From NCBI RefSeq assembly GCF_009866765.1, contig NZ_CP019431.1, positions 620,001-684,000 of the forward strand: a DNA stretch of 64,000 nt, given 5' to 3'. This document shows, piece after piece, positions 37,461-48,747 of the stretch. The notes beneath the pieces were generated by a model. The model ran no database searches and was not told the DNA's origin. It was given only the letters and a program-made list of their open reading frames with translations. Each line of letters starts with the position of its first letter. Within the stretch, counting starts at the first letter, position 1. The DNA comes from Pseudomonas sp. S35 (lineage in GTDB: Bacteria > Pseudomonadota > Gammaproteobacteria > Pseudomonadales > Pseudomonadaceae). A program made the position numbers and the translations under genes.

Positions 37461-38744
37461 ATGGCACTACGCGAAACATGTTTGTGGGAGCACCTCACCC
37501 CCAGCCGGCCGGACCGCGCTGCGCTCAAGGGCGAGCTGAAAGTGGACGTGTGCGTGATCGGCGCCGGCATCACTGGTTTGTCGGCGGCGATTCACTTGCT
37601 GGAACAGGGCAAAAGTGTCGCCGTGCTCGAAGCCCATCGCACCGGCCACGGCGGGTCGGGCCGTAACGTCGGGCTGGTGAACGCGGGGTTGTGGATCCCG
37701 CCAGACGACATCGAAGCCGGTTTCGGCGAAGCGGTGGGCAGTCAGCTCAACCGCATGCTCGGTGCGGCACCGTCCCTGGTGTTCAGCCTGATCGACAAAT
37801 ACGCCATCGATTGCCAACTGCGCCGTGAGGGCACCCTGCACATGGCGCACAACGCCCGTGGCGAGGCGGATTTGCGCAGTCGTGAAGAACAATGGAAGCG
37901 CCGTGGCGCGCCAGTGCAATTGCTCACCGGCCAGGCCTGCGAGCAAGCCACCGGGACTAAAAAGATTGCCGCCGCCTTGCTGGATCGGCGCGCGGGTACC
38001 TTGAACCCTATGGCCTATACCTGCGGGTTGGCCAATGCGGCGGTCGGACTCGGCGGGCAACTGTTCGATCATTCTCCGGTCACCCAACTGGAACGCCAAG
38101 GTGCGCTATGGTCGGTGCAGACCCAGCACGGTGCAGTGCAGGCTGCACAGGTGGTGATTGCTTCCAATGCCTACACCGAAGGCGAATGGACCGAGCTGCG
38201 GCGTAACTTTTTTCCCGGTTATTACTACCAGGTCGCGTCGGCCCCGCTCACCGCAGACGCCGCCCAGCGGATCCTCCCCGGCGGCCAGGGTTCGTGGGAT
38301 ACACGCCAGGTGTTGAGCAGCATCCGCCGCGATGCCGAGGGTCGCTTGTTGCTCGGCAGCCTGGGCAACGGCAACCAGAAGCCGGCGTGGTTTCTCAAGG
38401 CATGGGCCGATCGGGTGCAGCAGCACTACTTCCCTTACCTCAAATCGGTGCAGTGGGAATTTACCTGGACCGGTTGCATCGCGTTCACTCCCGATCACCT
38501 GATGCGCTTGTTCGAACCGGCCCCCGGCCTGGTCGCCGTCACCGGTTATAACGGGCGTGGCGTGACCACCGGCAGTGTGGTCGGCAAGGCGTTCGCCGAC
38601 TACTTGTGTCACCAGGATCCCCAGGCCTTGCCGATTCCTTTCGCGCCCATGCAGCCGTTGGCCGGGGTGGGCCTGCGCAGTTGCCTGTACGAGGCTGGAT
38701 TCTCGCTGTATCACGCCGGGCAATGTCTGCGGATCGTGATCTGA
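37461..38744 (+). CDS. amaA: L-pipecolate oxidase-type FAD oxidoreductase
   Basis: FAD-dependent DAO-family enzyme of 427 residues that oxidises L-pipecolate to delta1-piperideine-6-carboxylate, the step before AmaB. Start at ATG 37461 (MALRETCLWEHLTPSRPDRA) with GGAG upstream. The dinucleotide-binding motif VCVIGAGITGLSAAIHLLEQ is near residue 33, and the C-terminal FAD segment is VTGYNGRGVTTGSVVGKAFA. In the family the flavoprotein passes electrons to the respiratory chain. Order and orientation match P. putida amaBA. Confidence 0.9.
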   Translation: MALRETCLWEHLTPSRPDRAALKGELKVDVCVIGAGITGLSAAIHLLEQGKSVAVLEAHRTGHGGSGRNVGLVNAGLWIPPDDIEAGFGEAVGSQLNRMLGAAPSLVFSLIDKYAIDCQLRREGTLHMAHNARGEADLRSREEQWKRRGAPVQLLTGQACEQATGTKKIAAALLDRRAGTLNPMAYTCGLANAAVGLGGQLFDHSPVTQLERQGALWSVQTQHGAVQAAQVVIASNAYTEGEWTELRRNFFPGYYYQVASAPLTADAAQRILPGGQGSWDTRQVLSSIRRDAEGRLLLGSLGNGNQKPAWFLKAWADRVQQHYFPYLKSVQWEFTWTGCIAFTPDHLMRLFEPAPGLVAVTGYNGRGVTTGSVVGKAFADYLCHQDPQALPIPFAPMQPLAGVGLRSCLYEAGFSLYHAGQCLRIVI

Positions 38745-38800
38745 TCAGCGAAATACCGCTCAGAAGCCTGCATTTTCTTAGCAGGCTACTAATCTGTATT

Positions 38801-38962
38801 GGTGCAGGTCGTAGCAGTCACGCACTGTAAATGTGCAGTTCCGTTACGCACGTTGTTACAGGTGCAGGCGCTGCGGTTTATCCATTCGGTTGCAGGTGGC
38901 ACCTGCCAGGGTTGTACTTTTTAAGGTCATTGGTTGCACCTCTGCGTGTTAGGCGGTTGCAC
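38801..38962 (+). promoter_or_regulatory. GGTGCA/TTGCAC repeat array upstream of the transporter
   Basis: Repeated half-sites occur at 38801 (GGTGCA), 38861 (GGTGCA), 38892-38906 (perfect 15-bp palindrome GCAGGTGGCACCTGC), 38932 (GGTTGCACC) and 38955 (GGTTGCAC). They lie 70-235 bp upstream of a sigma54 promoter, where enhancer-binding proteins bind. The 374-bp gap 38745-39118 contains no gene. Confidence 0.5.
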
Positions 38963-39033
38963 GTACTGGCGAGTCGAGTCGAAACGCCCGTAATAACAAT
39001 GACACGGTGTCTTTTTGAAGAATAAAAACGTAC

Positions 39034-39049
39034 TGGCACGGGGCTTGCT
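39034..39049 (+). promoter_or_regulatory. Sigma54 (-24/-12) promoter of the amino-acid ABC operon
   Basis: TGGCACG-GGGC-TTGCT fits the sigma54 consensus (TGGCACG-N4-TTGCW) perfectly. The predicted start is near 39060, about 60 nt before the binding-protein ATG. Confidence 0.85.
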
Positions 39050-39118
39050 CTGAGCTTTCGGTGAAAGGTTTGAATGCAAGTTGTCGTGCCAAAAATCAAA
39101 AATATCGGAGCACCACTC

Positions 39119-40255
39119 ATGTCCCAGACGTTTTACAAGAAAGGTTTTCTGGCCCTCGCCGTTGCAGCGGCGCTGGGTGTTTCTACGTTTGTTCAAGCTG
39201 ATGTGAAGATTGGCGTCGCGGGGCCGATGACGGGCGCCAACGCCGCTTTCGGTGAGCAGTACATGAAGGGTGCCCAAGCGGCAGCCGATACGATCAACAA
39301 GGCTGGCGGCATCAACGGCGAGAAAATCGTGCTGGTGGCCGGTGACGATGCGTGCGAGCCAAAACAAGCCGTGGCCGTGGCCAACCGCCTGGCTGACCAG
39401 GACAAAGTGATCGGCGTGGTCGGGCACTTCTGCTCCTCCAACACCATCCCGGCGTCCGAGGTTTATGACGAAGCGGGCATCATCGCCATCACCCCAGGCT
39501 CCACCAACCCACAAGTCACCGAACGCGGCCTGGGTGCCATGTTCCGTATGTGCGGGCGTGACGACCAGCAAGGGATCGTCGCCGGCGACTACATCGTCGA
39601 CGTGCTCAAAGGCAAGAAAGTCGCGGTCATCAACGACAAGGACACCTACGGCAAAGGCCTGGCCGACGCCACCGCAGCCCAGTTGACCAAGCGCGGAGTC
39701 AAGCCGGTGCTCGAAGAAGGTCTGACCCGTGGCGAGAAAGACTTCAGCGCCCTGGTCACCAAGATCCGTTCCACCGGCGCTGACGTCGTCTACTTCGGCG
39801 GCCTGCACCCGGAAGCCGGGCCTCTGGTGCGCCAGATCCGTGAAGCGGGCCTCAAGGACGTCAAGTTCATGTCCGATGACGGTATCGTGACCGACGAACT
39901 GGTGGCCACCGCTGGCGGCAAGCAGTACGTCGATGGCGTGTACATGACCTTCGGCGCCGACCCGCGCCTGCTGCCAGACAGCAAGGTTGTGGTCGAAGAG
40001 TTCCGCAAAAATGGCACCGAGCCTGAAGGCTACACCCTGTACGCCTACGCGTCGGTCCAGGCCCTGGCTGCCGGCTTCAACGGTGCCAAGTCCAACAAGG
40101 GTGAAGACGCTGCCAAGTGGCTCAAGGCCAACCCGGTCCAGACCGTGATGGGCAAAAAGGAATGGGACGGTAAGGGCGACCTGAAAATCTCCGACTACGT
40201 GGTTTACCAGTGGGATAAAGAAGGCAAATACCACCAGTTGGAAAAGCAGAAGTAA
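39119..40255 (+). CDS. Branched-chain amino-acid-type ABC transporter substrate-binding protein
   Basis: Periplasmic LivK/BraC-family binding protein of 378 residues. Start ATG 39119 (MSQTFYKKGFLALAVAAALG) with GGAG upstream; the signal peptide ends at TFVQA before DVKIGVAGPMTG. The type I periplasmic binding fold has the typical AGGINGEKIVLVAGDDACEP and VGHFCSSNTIPASEVYDEAG stretches. First gene of a five-gene transporter behind a sigma54 promoter. In P. aeruginosa the equivalent system (PA4913-PA4909) also follows the amaR-like regulator region, so the ligand could be branched-chain or another amino acid such as lysine-pathway compounds. That is unresolved. Confidence 0.92.
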   Translation: MSQTFYKKGFLALAVAAALGVSTFVQADVKIGVAGPMTGANAAFGEQYMKGAQAAADTINKAGGINGEKIVLVAGDDACEPKQAVAVANRLADQDKVIGVVGHFCSSNTIPASEVYDEAGIIAITPGSTNPQVTERGLGAMFRMCGRDDQQGIVAGDYIVDVLKGKKVAVINDKDTYGKGLADATAAQLTKRGVKPVLEEGLTRGEKDFSALVTKIRSTGADVVYFGGLHPEAGPLVRQIREAGLKDVKFMSDDGIVTDELVATAGGKQYVDGVYMTFGADPRLLPDSKVVVEEFRKNGTEPEGYTLYAYASVQALAAGFNGAKSNKGEDAAKWLKANPVQTVMGKKEWDGKGDLKISDYVVYQWDKEGKYHQLEKQK

Positions 40256-40259
40256 TCCA

Positions 40260-40346
40260 TGTGGGAGGGGGCTTGCCCCCGAAGCGGAGTGTCAGCCAAC
40301 AGTTGTTCAGCTGACCCACCGCATCGGGGCCAAGCCCCCTCCCACA
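40260..40346. repeat. REPIN inside the ABC operon
   Basis: Inverted REP pair (40260-40282, 40323-40346) between the binding-protein gene and the permease genes. Such hairpins can protect the upstream mRNA or attenuate transcription, which would favour high binding-protein levels. Confidence 0.9.
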
Positions 40347-40437
40347 AGGTGACCGTGTTCTGATCGAGATCTGTCTTTTCCTCCAGAAGCGCCGCACACC
40401 CACCGGTGTGCAGGTGCTCACCGCGTGAGATTGCGTT

Positions 40438-41352
40438 ATGGATGGTATTTTCCTGCAGCAACTGGTCAACGGCCTGACCCTCGGGTCGGTCTATGGCCTG
40501 ATCGCCATCGGCTACACAATGGTCTATGGCATCATTGGCATGATCAACTTCGCCCACGGCGAGGTTTATATGATTTCCGCTTACCTCGCGGCGATCAGTC
40601 TGGCACTGCTGGCTTACTTCGGCATCGAATCCTTCCCGCTGCTCATTCTCGGCACCTTGGTGTTCACCGTCGTCGTCACGGGCGTTTACGGTTGGGTTAT
40701 CGAGCGTGTCGCCTATAAACCGCTGCGCAACTCCACCCGACTGGCCCCGCTGATCAGCGCCATCGGTATCTCCCTGATCCTGCAGAACTACGCGCAGATC
40801 GCCCAGGGTGCGAAACAACAAGGCATTCCTACCCTGCTGGCCGGCGCCTGGCGTGTCGACATCGGCAGCGGCTTCGTGCAGCTCACGTACACCAAGGTCT
40901 TCATCCTCGTCGCGGCATTTGCCGGCATGGCGTTGCTCACCTACATCATCAAGTACACCAAGCTCGGCCGCATGTGCCGCGCCACCCAACAAGACCGCAA
41001 GATGGCTTCGATCCTGGGCATCAACACCGACCGCGTGATCTCCTACGTGTTTGTGATCGGTGCCGCCATGGCGGCCCTGGCCGGCGTGCTCATTACCTTG
41101 AACTACGGCACCTTCGATTTCTATGCCGGCTTCATCATCGGCATCAAGGCGTTTACCGCAGCGGTGCTCGGCGGCATCGGCTCCCTGCCTGGGGCAATGC
41201 TGGGCGGGATCATCCTCGGTATCTCCGAGTCGCTGTTCTCGGGGTTGATCAACTCTGACTACAAAGACGTGTTCAGTTTCTCCCTGCTGGTGGTGATTCT
41301 GATTTTCCGTCCCCAGGGCCTGCTGGGTCGCCCGCTCGTGGCTAAGGTGTAA
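40438..41352 (+). CDS. livH: ABC transporter permease LivH
   Basis: Inner-membrane permease of 304 residues, LivH family. The opening MDGIFLQQLVNGLTLGSVYG and GMINFAHGEVYMI are signature stretches, and about eight membrane helices are visible. The cytoplasmic coupling region reads MCRATQQDRKMASILGINTD. Two bases before livM and in the same operon. Confidence 0.93.
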   Translation: MDGIFLQQLVNGLTLGSVYGLIAIGYTMVYGIIGMINFAHGEVYMISAYLAAISLALLAYFGIESFPLLILGTLVFTVVVTGVYGWVIERVAYKPLRNSTRLAPLISAIGISLILQNYAQIAQGAKQQGIPTLLAGAWRVDIGSGFVQLTYTKVFILVAAFAGMALLTYIIKYTKLGRMCRATQQDRKMASILGINTDRVISYVFVIGAAMAALAGVLITLNYGTFDFYAGFIIGIKAFTAAVLGGIGSLPGAMLGGIILGISESLFSGLINSDYKDVFSFSLLVVILIFRPQGLLGRPLVAKV

Positions 41353-41354
41353 AC

Positions 41355-42628
<1,274 letters not shown>

Positions 42629-42632
<4 letters not shown>

Positions 42633-43504
42633 GCAAGGAAGTCGTCCTGTCCGTGGAACACCTGATGATGCACTTCGGTGGCATCAAGGCTTTGAGCGAT
42701 GTGAGCCTCAAGGTCGAACGCAACTCAATCTTCGCCCTGATCGGCCCCAACGGCGCCGGCAAGACCACGGTGTTCAACTGCCTCACCGGCTTCTACAAAG
42801 CCAGCGGCGGCAAGATCGAACTCAACATCCGTGGCAAGCAGACCAACGTGATCCAACTGTTGGGCGAACGCTTCAAGGCCACCGACTTCGTGTCGCCGAA
42901 AAGCTTTCTGAACCGCGTGTATTACAAAATGTTCGGCGGCACCCACCTGGTCAACCGGGCAGGTCTAGCGCGCACGTTCCAGAACATTCGCCTGTTCAAG
43001 GAAATGTCGGTGCTGGAAAACCTGCTGGTGGCCCAGCACATGTGGGTCAACCGCAACATGCTCGCAGGCATCCTTAACACTAAGGGCTACCGCAAGGCCG
43101 AAAGCGATGCACTGGACTGCGCCTTCTATTGGCTGGAAGTGGTGGACCTGGTGGACTGCGCCAACCGCCTGGCCGGCGAACTCTCCTACGGCCAGCAGCG
43201 CCGCCTGGAGATCGCCCGCGCCATGTGCACGCGGCCGCAGATCATCTGCCTGGACGAACCGGCAGCCGGCCTCAACCCACAGGAAACCGAAGCCCTCAGC
43301 GCGATGATTCGCCTGCTGCGCGACGAACACGACCTCACGGTGGTGCTGATCGAACACGACATGGGCATGGTGATGAGTATTTCCGACCACATCGTGGTGC
43401 TGGACCACGGCAACGTGATCGCTGAGGGCGGGCCGGAGGCGATCCGCAACGACCCGAAAGTGATTGCTGCTTACCTGGGCGCCGACGAAGAGGAGTTGGT
43501 ATGA
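42629..43504 (+). CDS. livG: ABC transporter ATP-binding protein LivG
   Basis: ATPase subunit of 291 residues. Walker A is GPNGAGKTT, signature LSYGQQRRLEIARAM, Walker B IICLDEPAAGLNP, and the switch His is in VLIEHDMGMVM. As is usual for LivG it carries the additional loop after Walker A (residues 50-100). It overlaps both neighbours by 4 bp (ATGA), so the permease and ATPase genes are translationally coupled. Confidence 0.95.
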
Positions 43505-44217
43505 GCGCACCTATCCTCGAAATGAAAGACCTGGACGTGTTCTACGGCCCGATCCAGGCCCTGAAAAAAGTCTCGCTGCACATCAACGAAGGCGAAACCG
43601 TCAGCCTGATCGGCTCCAACGGCGCGGGCAAGTCCACACTGCTGATGTCGATCTTTGGCCAGCCACGGGCCGAGTCGGGGCAGATTCTGTACAACGGCGT
43701 CGACATTACCCACAAGTCGTCCCACTACATCGCCTCCAACGGCATCGCACAGTCGCCGGAAGGGCGGCGGGTGTTCCCCGACATGACCGTCGAGGAAAAC
43801 CTGCTGATGGGCACCATCCCGATTGGCGACAAGTACGCCTTTGATGACATGCAGCGCATGTTCGAGCTGTTCCCGCGGCTCAAGGAGCGGCGTACCCAGC
43901 GCGCCATGACCATGTCCGGTGGCGAGCAGCAAATGCTCGCCATCGCCCGTGCGTTGATGAGCCGGCCCAAGCTGTTGCTGCTGGACGAGCCAAGCCTGGG
44001 GTTGGCGCCGATTGTGGTGAAGCAGATCTTCGCCACCCTGCGCGAACTGGCAGCCACCGGGATGACCATCTTCCTGGTGGAGCAGAACGCCAACCACGCC
44101 CTGCGCTTGTCGGACCGGGCGTATGTGATGGTCAACGGCGAGATTCGCCTCACCGGCACGGGTAAGGAGCTGCTGGTGAACGAGGAAGTGCGCAACGCCT
44201 ACCTGGGCGGCCACTGA
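43501..44217 (+). CDS. livF: ABC transporter ATP-binding protein LivF
   Basis: Second ATPase subunit, 238 residues. Walker A GSNGAGKST, signature TMSGGEQQMLAIARAL, Walker B LLLLDEPSLGLAP, and VEQNANHAL with a Gln-Asn in the switch region, all typical of LivF. Overlaps livG by 4 bp and ends the operon; a REPIN follows 24 bp later. Confidence 0.95.
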   Translation: MSAPILEMKDLDVFYGPIQALKKVSLHINEGETVSLIGSNGAGKSTLLMSIFGQPRAESGQILYNGVDITHKSSHYIASNGIAQSPEGRRVFPDMTVEENLLMGTIPIGDKYAFDDMQRMFELFPRLKERRTQRAMTMSGGEQQMLAIARALMSRPKLLLLDEPSLGLAPIVVKQIFATLRELAATGMTIFLVEQNANHALRLSDRAYVMVNGEIRLTGTGKELLVNEEVRNAYLGGH

Positions 44218-44240
44218 TCTAAAAGATCACGCAAAACCCA

Positions 44241-44329
44241 TGTGGGAGGGGGCTTGCCCCCGATAGCGGCGTGTCATTCAGTACATCTGATACTGGCCCA
44301 CCGCTATCGGGAGCAAGCCCCCTCCCACA
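44241..44329. repeat. REPIN
   Basis: Inverted REP pair (44241-44264, 44306-44329) directly after livF; one unit has GGGAGC in place of GGGGGC. Confidence 0.88.
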
Positions 44330-44354
44330 CGTGTTTTTGGGTTGCTTCTGAAAT

Positions 44355-44831
44355 TGTGGAAAACAAATCCAGCCCACCTCCAAAGCGCGACATATAGCCG
44401 CCGCAAATCCCTGTTTTGTCACACTTTTGACTTGTCCCCATCCACTGTGGAACCGGCTGTGGGTAACGTGGGAGTAGCTGGCTGAAAGCCTTTAAAACCG
44501 TGGCTTGCAGCGCATCGGTTGTTTTTTGATCAGTCGCTTTTTGGCGACCGGTCGAGGGGTTTGTCAACCTGTTTAAAGACACAGGTATATGACCGAAATA
44601 TGACCCGCCAGCCTGTGGATAAGTCTGTGATTAAACTCTGGAAAGACCGCCGCAGAGGCCGGAATGACTGGCCTGGAGCCATCGTTCGGGTTTTCCTGCT
44701 GCCGATGGGCCTACATACGGCTTCGCCAAGGTCAAGCAAAAAACTTTCTAAAACCGCCTGCAAGCCTTGTATACAGCGGCTTTCGCTGTTTTGCACTTGC
44801 CCCCAAAGACTGTGGGCGCAGTTGTGGATAA
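44355..44831 (-). other. DnaA-box cluster in a 777-bp noncoding stretch
   Basis: Between livF and the next gene (44218-44994) no convincing CDS is seen, but four DnaA-type 9-mers occur in the same orientation. Two are perfect TTATCCACA (44614-44622 and 44823-44831), one is TTTTCCACA (44355-44363) and one is TTACCCACA (44458-44466), all read on the minus strand. The stretch also appears richer in A/T than the flanking genes. It could titrate DnaA or regulate transcription; oriC is unlikely because dnaA, dnaN and rpmH are absent. Confidence 0.5.
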
Positions 44832-44922
44832 CCTGCGCGTATATGTCTACAGGCCACGGTTCATATGGCGTTGCCTGACATGATCAAAAAATGATCAGTT
44901 GTGCAGGAGGGTGTGTGCTTAG

Positions 44923-45759
<837 letters not shown>

Positions 45760-45781
45760 GACGTTAAGCCGCGTCGCTGCC

Positions 45782-45863
45782 ATCGGTGGCAAGCCCCCTC
45801 CCACATTTGTCCGCGTGTTCATGTTGGAACTCGGTCCAATGTGGGAGGGGGCTTGCCCCCGAT
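45782..45863. repeat. REPIN
   Basis: Inverted REP pair (45782-45805, 45840-45863), one unit with GGTGGC in the stem, between the dehydrogenase and the cation transporter. Confidence 0.88.
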
Positions 45864-45956
45864 GACGTCAAATCGGCCAAAACAGGCCATAAGGTACACT
45901 GCGCCCCTGAAAACCCCACCGCACCCAGCGGTTCAAAGGTTTTGACTGGAGGAAAT

Positions 45957-46862
45957 GTGAGTAACCGAGGTGAGCAGGCACTGCTCAAACAATCGACCAT
46001 CCTGATGTTCGCGGTCGCGATCGCTGGGATTGTCACGGGTGTGATATCCGGCGCCCAATCCATTCTGTTCGACGGCTTTTTCTCGCTGATCGCCACCGCC
46101 ATCAAGGTGTTGATGCTGATCACGGCCAAGCTGATCGCCAAGAAAAGCAACGAGCGCTTCCAGTTCGGCTATTGGCACCTGGAGCCGATGGTGCTGCTGA
46201 TCGAAGGCAGCTTCCTGTTGTTGATCGCCATCTATGCGTTCCTCAACGGCGTGTTCGGCATTATCAATGGCGGGCGCGAGATCGAGTTGGGGTTGGTGAT
46301 CGTCTATGCGGCGGTGTTTACCGTTGTTGAGTTCGCTTATTTCTTCTATGTGCGCTACCGCAACCGCACGCTTAAATCATCCTTGATCCAGTTCGACAAC
46401 ATCAGTTGGCTGGTGGACGCGATGCTGTCGGTGGGCTTGTTGATCAGCTTTCTGGCTGCGCTGCTGCTCAAGTCCCAGGGCTATGGCGAGTGGGCGGTGT
46501 ATGTCGACCCGTTGATCCTGATCCTGCTGGCCCTGAGCATGCTGGCGCCGGCATTCAAGATCCTGCGCCCAGCGTTGCGCGAGGTGCTGGGGATTGCCCC
46601 CGACCACCTGGATGACAAAGTGCGTGAAGTGATGGACGCGGCCCAGGCCAGGCATGGTTTCGACGACTACGTGTCCTACGTGCAAAAGCACGGGCGGGCG
46701 CGGTTCATCGAGATTCATGTGGTGCTGCCGGCGAACTACCCGGTGGATAACGTCGCGACCCTGGACGGGCTGCGCGAAGAGATATCCACAGGGCTCGGCA
46801 CGCCGGATGCGGCGCGCTGGTTGACGATCAGTTTTACCGGGGACCGCAAGTGGATTGCGTGA
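45957..46862 (+). CDS. Cation diffusion facilitator family transporter
   Basis: Membrane transporter of 301 residues. The GTG at 45957 (read as Met, SNRGEQALLKQST) follows a GGAGGA site; upstream in-frame sequence runs through the REPIN and is not coding. Six hydrophobic helices are followed by a cytoplasmic domain (about 195-301). The usual HxxxD metal sites are replaced by aspartate-based motifs (LFDGFFSL, QFDNISWLVDAML), marking a divergent CDF branch. The metal is not predictable. CDF proteins export divalent metals using the proton gradient. Confidence 0.85.
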   Translation: MSNRGEQALLKQSTILMFAVAIAGIVTGVISGAQSILFDGFFSLIATAIKVLMLITAKLIAKKSNERFQFGYWHLEPMVLLIEGSFLLLIAIYAFLNGVFGIINGGREIELGLVIVYAAVFTVVEFAYFFYVRYRNRTLKSSLIQFDNISWLVDAMLSVGLLISFLAALLLKSQGYGEWAVYVDPLILILLALSMLAPAFKILRPALREVLGIAPDHLDDKVREVMDAAQARHGFDDYVSYVQKHGRARFIEIHVVLPANYPVDNVATLDGLREEISTGLGTPDAARWLTISFTGDRKWIA

Positions 46863-46887
46863 TCGGTCTTTAGACCCAGGTGAGGCT

Positions 46888-46907
46888 ATCGGGGGCTTGC
46901 CCCCGAT
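46888..46907. repeat. Single REP palindrome
   Basis: ATCGGGGGCTTGCCCCCGAT lies between convergent genes; identical to the single unit at 34778. Confidence 0.8.
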
Positions 46908-46920
46908 GAGGCTCTGAAGG

Positions 46921-48030
46921 TCAGCGCAGATGCTGAATCAGGCCCTGATAGCAGGTCGCCAAGTGATAAGGCGTGGTCGACGGCATGTCCCGTCGGCTCA
47001 CCACACCGTTGGCATCCAGGCATTCATGCCAGCCTTTGGCATGCAAAAAATGCTCTTGCAGCGCCAGCAATTGGCGTTGCAGCACCGCTTCACTACCGGG
47101 CCGCAAGGTCAGTGCCCGCAGGTATTCGGCCTGGGCCCAGATGCGCTGGGTGGCGTCACGCACGCTACCGTCCAGGGCGAGCATACCGCTGACCGCGCCG
47201 CTTGATCTATCCACACCCTTTTGCTCTGCGTAGGTAAATGCCCGGCTCAGTGAGGCATGCAACGGCGTGCCGCGTAAGACGGGTGACGATTCCAGCAAAA
47301 AGAACCACTCGAATTGATGCCCCGGCTCGAACCAGTTATCCACAGCGCCCAGCGGCTTTTCCATCATCACGCCATGCTGGCGGTCGATGAAGCGCTGCTG
47401 CATGGCCGTCGCCAAGGCCAGCAAGGCCGCTTGTACATCGGCGTCTTCACGTACCGCCAGGGTGGCGAGAAAGCCTTCTGCCAGGTGCATCAACGGGTTT
47501 TGCAGCGGGCCGGACTTGAGGGACGACCAATGACGCTCAAGCACCGCCTCATACAGGCCATCGCCGGTGGCGAAACGCTCGGCGACCACTTCAAGGGCGG
47601 CATTGAGCACCGATTCCACCAATGGCTCGCGTACTTTGGCCCAGTAATGGGCGCAGGCGAAGATGATGAACGCGTGGGTGTAGAGGTCTTTGCGCGTGTC
47701 CAGCGGTTGCCCGGCCGGGTCGATGCTGTAGAACCAGCCGCCATGCTCGGCGTCGTGGAAGTGCCGTTGCAGGGAACGGAACAACGCAGCGGCACGTTCT
47801 TCGGCGAAGGCCGCACCGCGCTCGCCGATCAGGCTGGCGAACAGGTACAACTGCCGGGCGCAGGCCATGGCGCGGTAGCGCTGCGGTGGCAAAGGCCGAT
47901 GATCGGCATCCAGCGCCTCATAGGGCAACGCCAACTCGGCATTCCAGCCCGGACCCTGCCAGAGCGGCACGATCAGGCTGTGGAAGTGGGTGAGCACGGA
48001 ATTCAACGTGGGTTGGGAAGCGATGGGCAT
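46921..48030 (-). CDS. AGE-family epimerase/isomerase
   Basis: Protein of 369 residues of the N-acylglucosamine 2-epimerase fold, an alpha/alpha toroid of sugar epimerases and isomerases such as mannose isomerases. Conserved pieces include YRAMACARQLYLFA, DLYTHAFIIFACAHYW, WFEPGHQFEWFFLL (active-site His) and DATQRIWAQAEYLRAL. No signal peptide. Monocistronic, between a single REP and an AGCTGCAAG-type repeat. The exact sugar is unknown. Confidence 0.85.
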   Translation of the reverse strand: MPIASQPTLNSVLTHFHSLIVPLWQGPGWNAELALPYEALDADHRPLPPQRYRAMACARQLYLFASLIGERGAAFAEERAAALFRSLQRHFHDAEHGGWFYSIDPAGQPLDTRKDLYTHAFIIFACAHYWAKVREPLVESVLNAALEVVAERFATGDGLYEAVLERHWSSLKSGPLQNPLMHLAEGFLATLAVREDADVQAALLALATAMQQRFIDRQHGVMMEKPLGAVDNWFEPGHQFEWFFLLESSPVLRGTPLHASLSRAFTYAEQKGVDRSSGAVSGMLALDGSVRDATQRIWAQAEYLRALTLRPGSEAVLQRQLLALQEHFLHAKGWHECLDANGVVSRRDMPSTTPYHLATCYQGLIQHLR

Positions 48031-48101
48031 TGGCTGGCGTCGTCACGGCAGGGGTGTAGGCGCGCATGGTAGCAGAGGGGCAGGTTCAAGTTGTGAGCTT
48101 C

Positions 48102-48139
48102 AAGCTGCAAGTAAAACACTCGGACTCTACTTGCAGCTT
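48102..48139. repeat. AGCTGCAAGTA inverted repeat (second repeat family)
   Basis: AAGCTGCAAGTA (48102-48113) and TACTTGCAGCTT (48128-48139) form a perfect 12-bp inverted repeat. The same sequence recurs at 61556-61593. Confidence 0.8.
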
Positions 48140-48153
48140 GTAGCTTGGCGCTT

Positions 48154-48726
48154 TTAGCTGGCGAGCAACCACACCCCAGTCGCCGCCGAAGCCGCTCCAG
48201 CAACCCGCACCAACGGCGCCGCCGCCGCCGGCAGAAAACGCACCACGGCATAACCCGCGGCGTGCAACACCGCGGTCGCCCCGACAAACCCAACGGCATA
48301 CGCCCAAGGGCTGGACATGTCAGGCAGTTCCAGGCCATGGGCCACCCCATGAAACAGCGCAAACAGCGCCGTAGAACCCACGGCCATGAACAGTGGCGGA
48401 CGCACCGCCAGCGCCACGGCCAGGCCCAGGGCCAGTACGGACGCGGCAATCCCGCTTTCCAGCGCCGGCAATGCCAGCCCTTCAAAACCCAGCACGCCGC
48501 CGATCAGCATGGTGCCGACAAAGGTGCACGGCAGGGCCCAACGCGCGGCGCCTTTTTGCTGCGCCGCCCATAGGCCGACGGCAACCATGGCCAGCAAGTG
48601 ATCGATGCCGCCCAGCGGGTGGCTGATGCCGGCAACCAGGCCATTGTCGCCGTGGCCGGGATGCGCGAAGGCCAGGGCCGGGGCGAGCAGCAGGGCGGCG
48701 GCGGCGAAGAGTTTGTGGAGGCTCAT
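48154..48726 (-). CDS. ureJ: HupE/UreJ family nickel-transport-associated protein
   Basis: Membrane protein of 190 residues. It has an N-terminal signal-like helix (ALLLAPALAFA) and then the family motif HPLGGIDHLLAM (36-47), whose His and Asp residues are thought to bind nickel; a second His pair is in LFHGVAHGLEL. About six hydrophobic segments are present. It lies 21 bp downstream of ureG on the same strand, supporting a role in nickel supply for urease. The whole group ureEFG-ureJ looks like one operon. Confidence 0.9.
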   Translation of the reverse strand: MSLHKLFAAAALLLAPALAFAHPGHGDNGLVAGISHPLGGIDHLLAMVAVGLWAAQQKGAARWALPCTFVGTMLIGGVLGFEGLALPALESGIAASVLALGLAVALAVRPPLFMAVGSTALFALFHGVAHGLELPDMSSPWAYAVGFVGATAVLHAAGYAVVRFLPAAAAPLVRVAGAASAATGVWLLAS

Positions 48727-48747
48727 AACAGGTTCCTTATAGGTTGA

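Noticed and set aside
44519..44878. 119-codon frame in the DnaA-box region
   Set aside because: No ribosome-binding site, no family likeness, and it spans DnaA boxes; composition is not gene-like.
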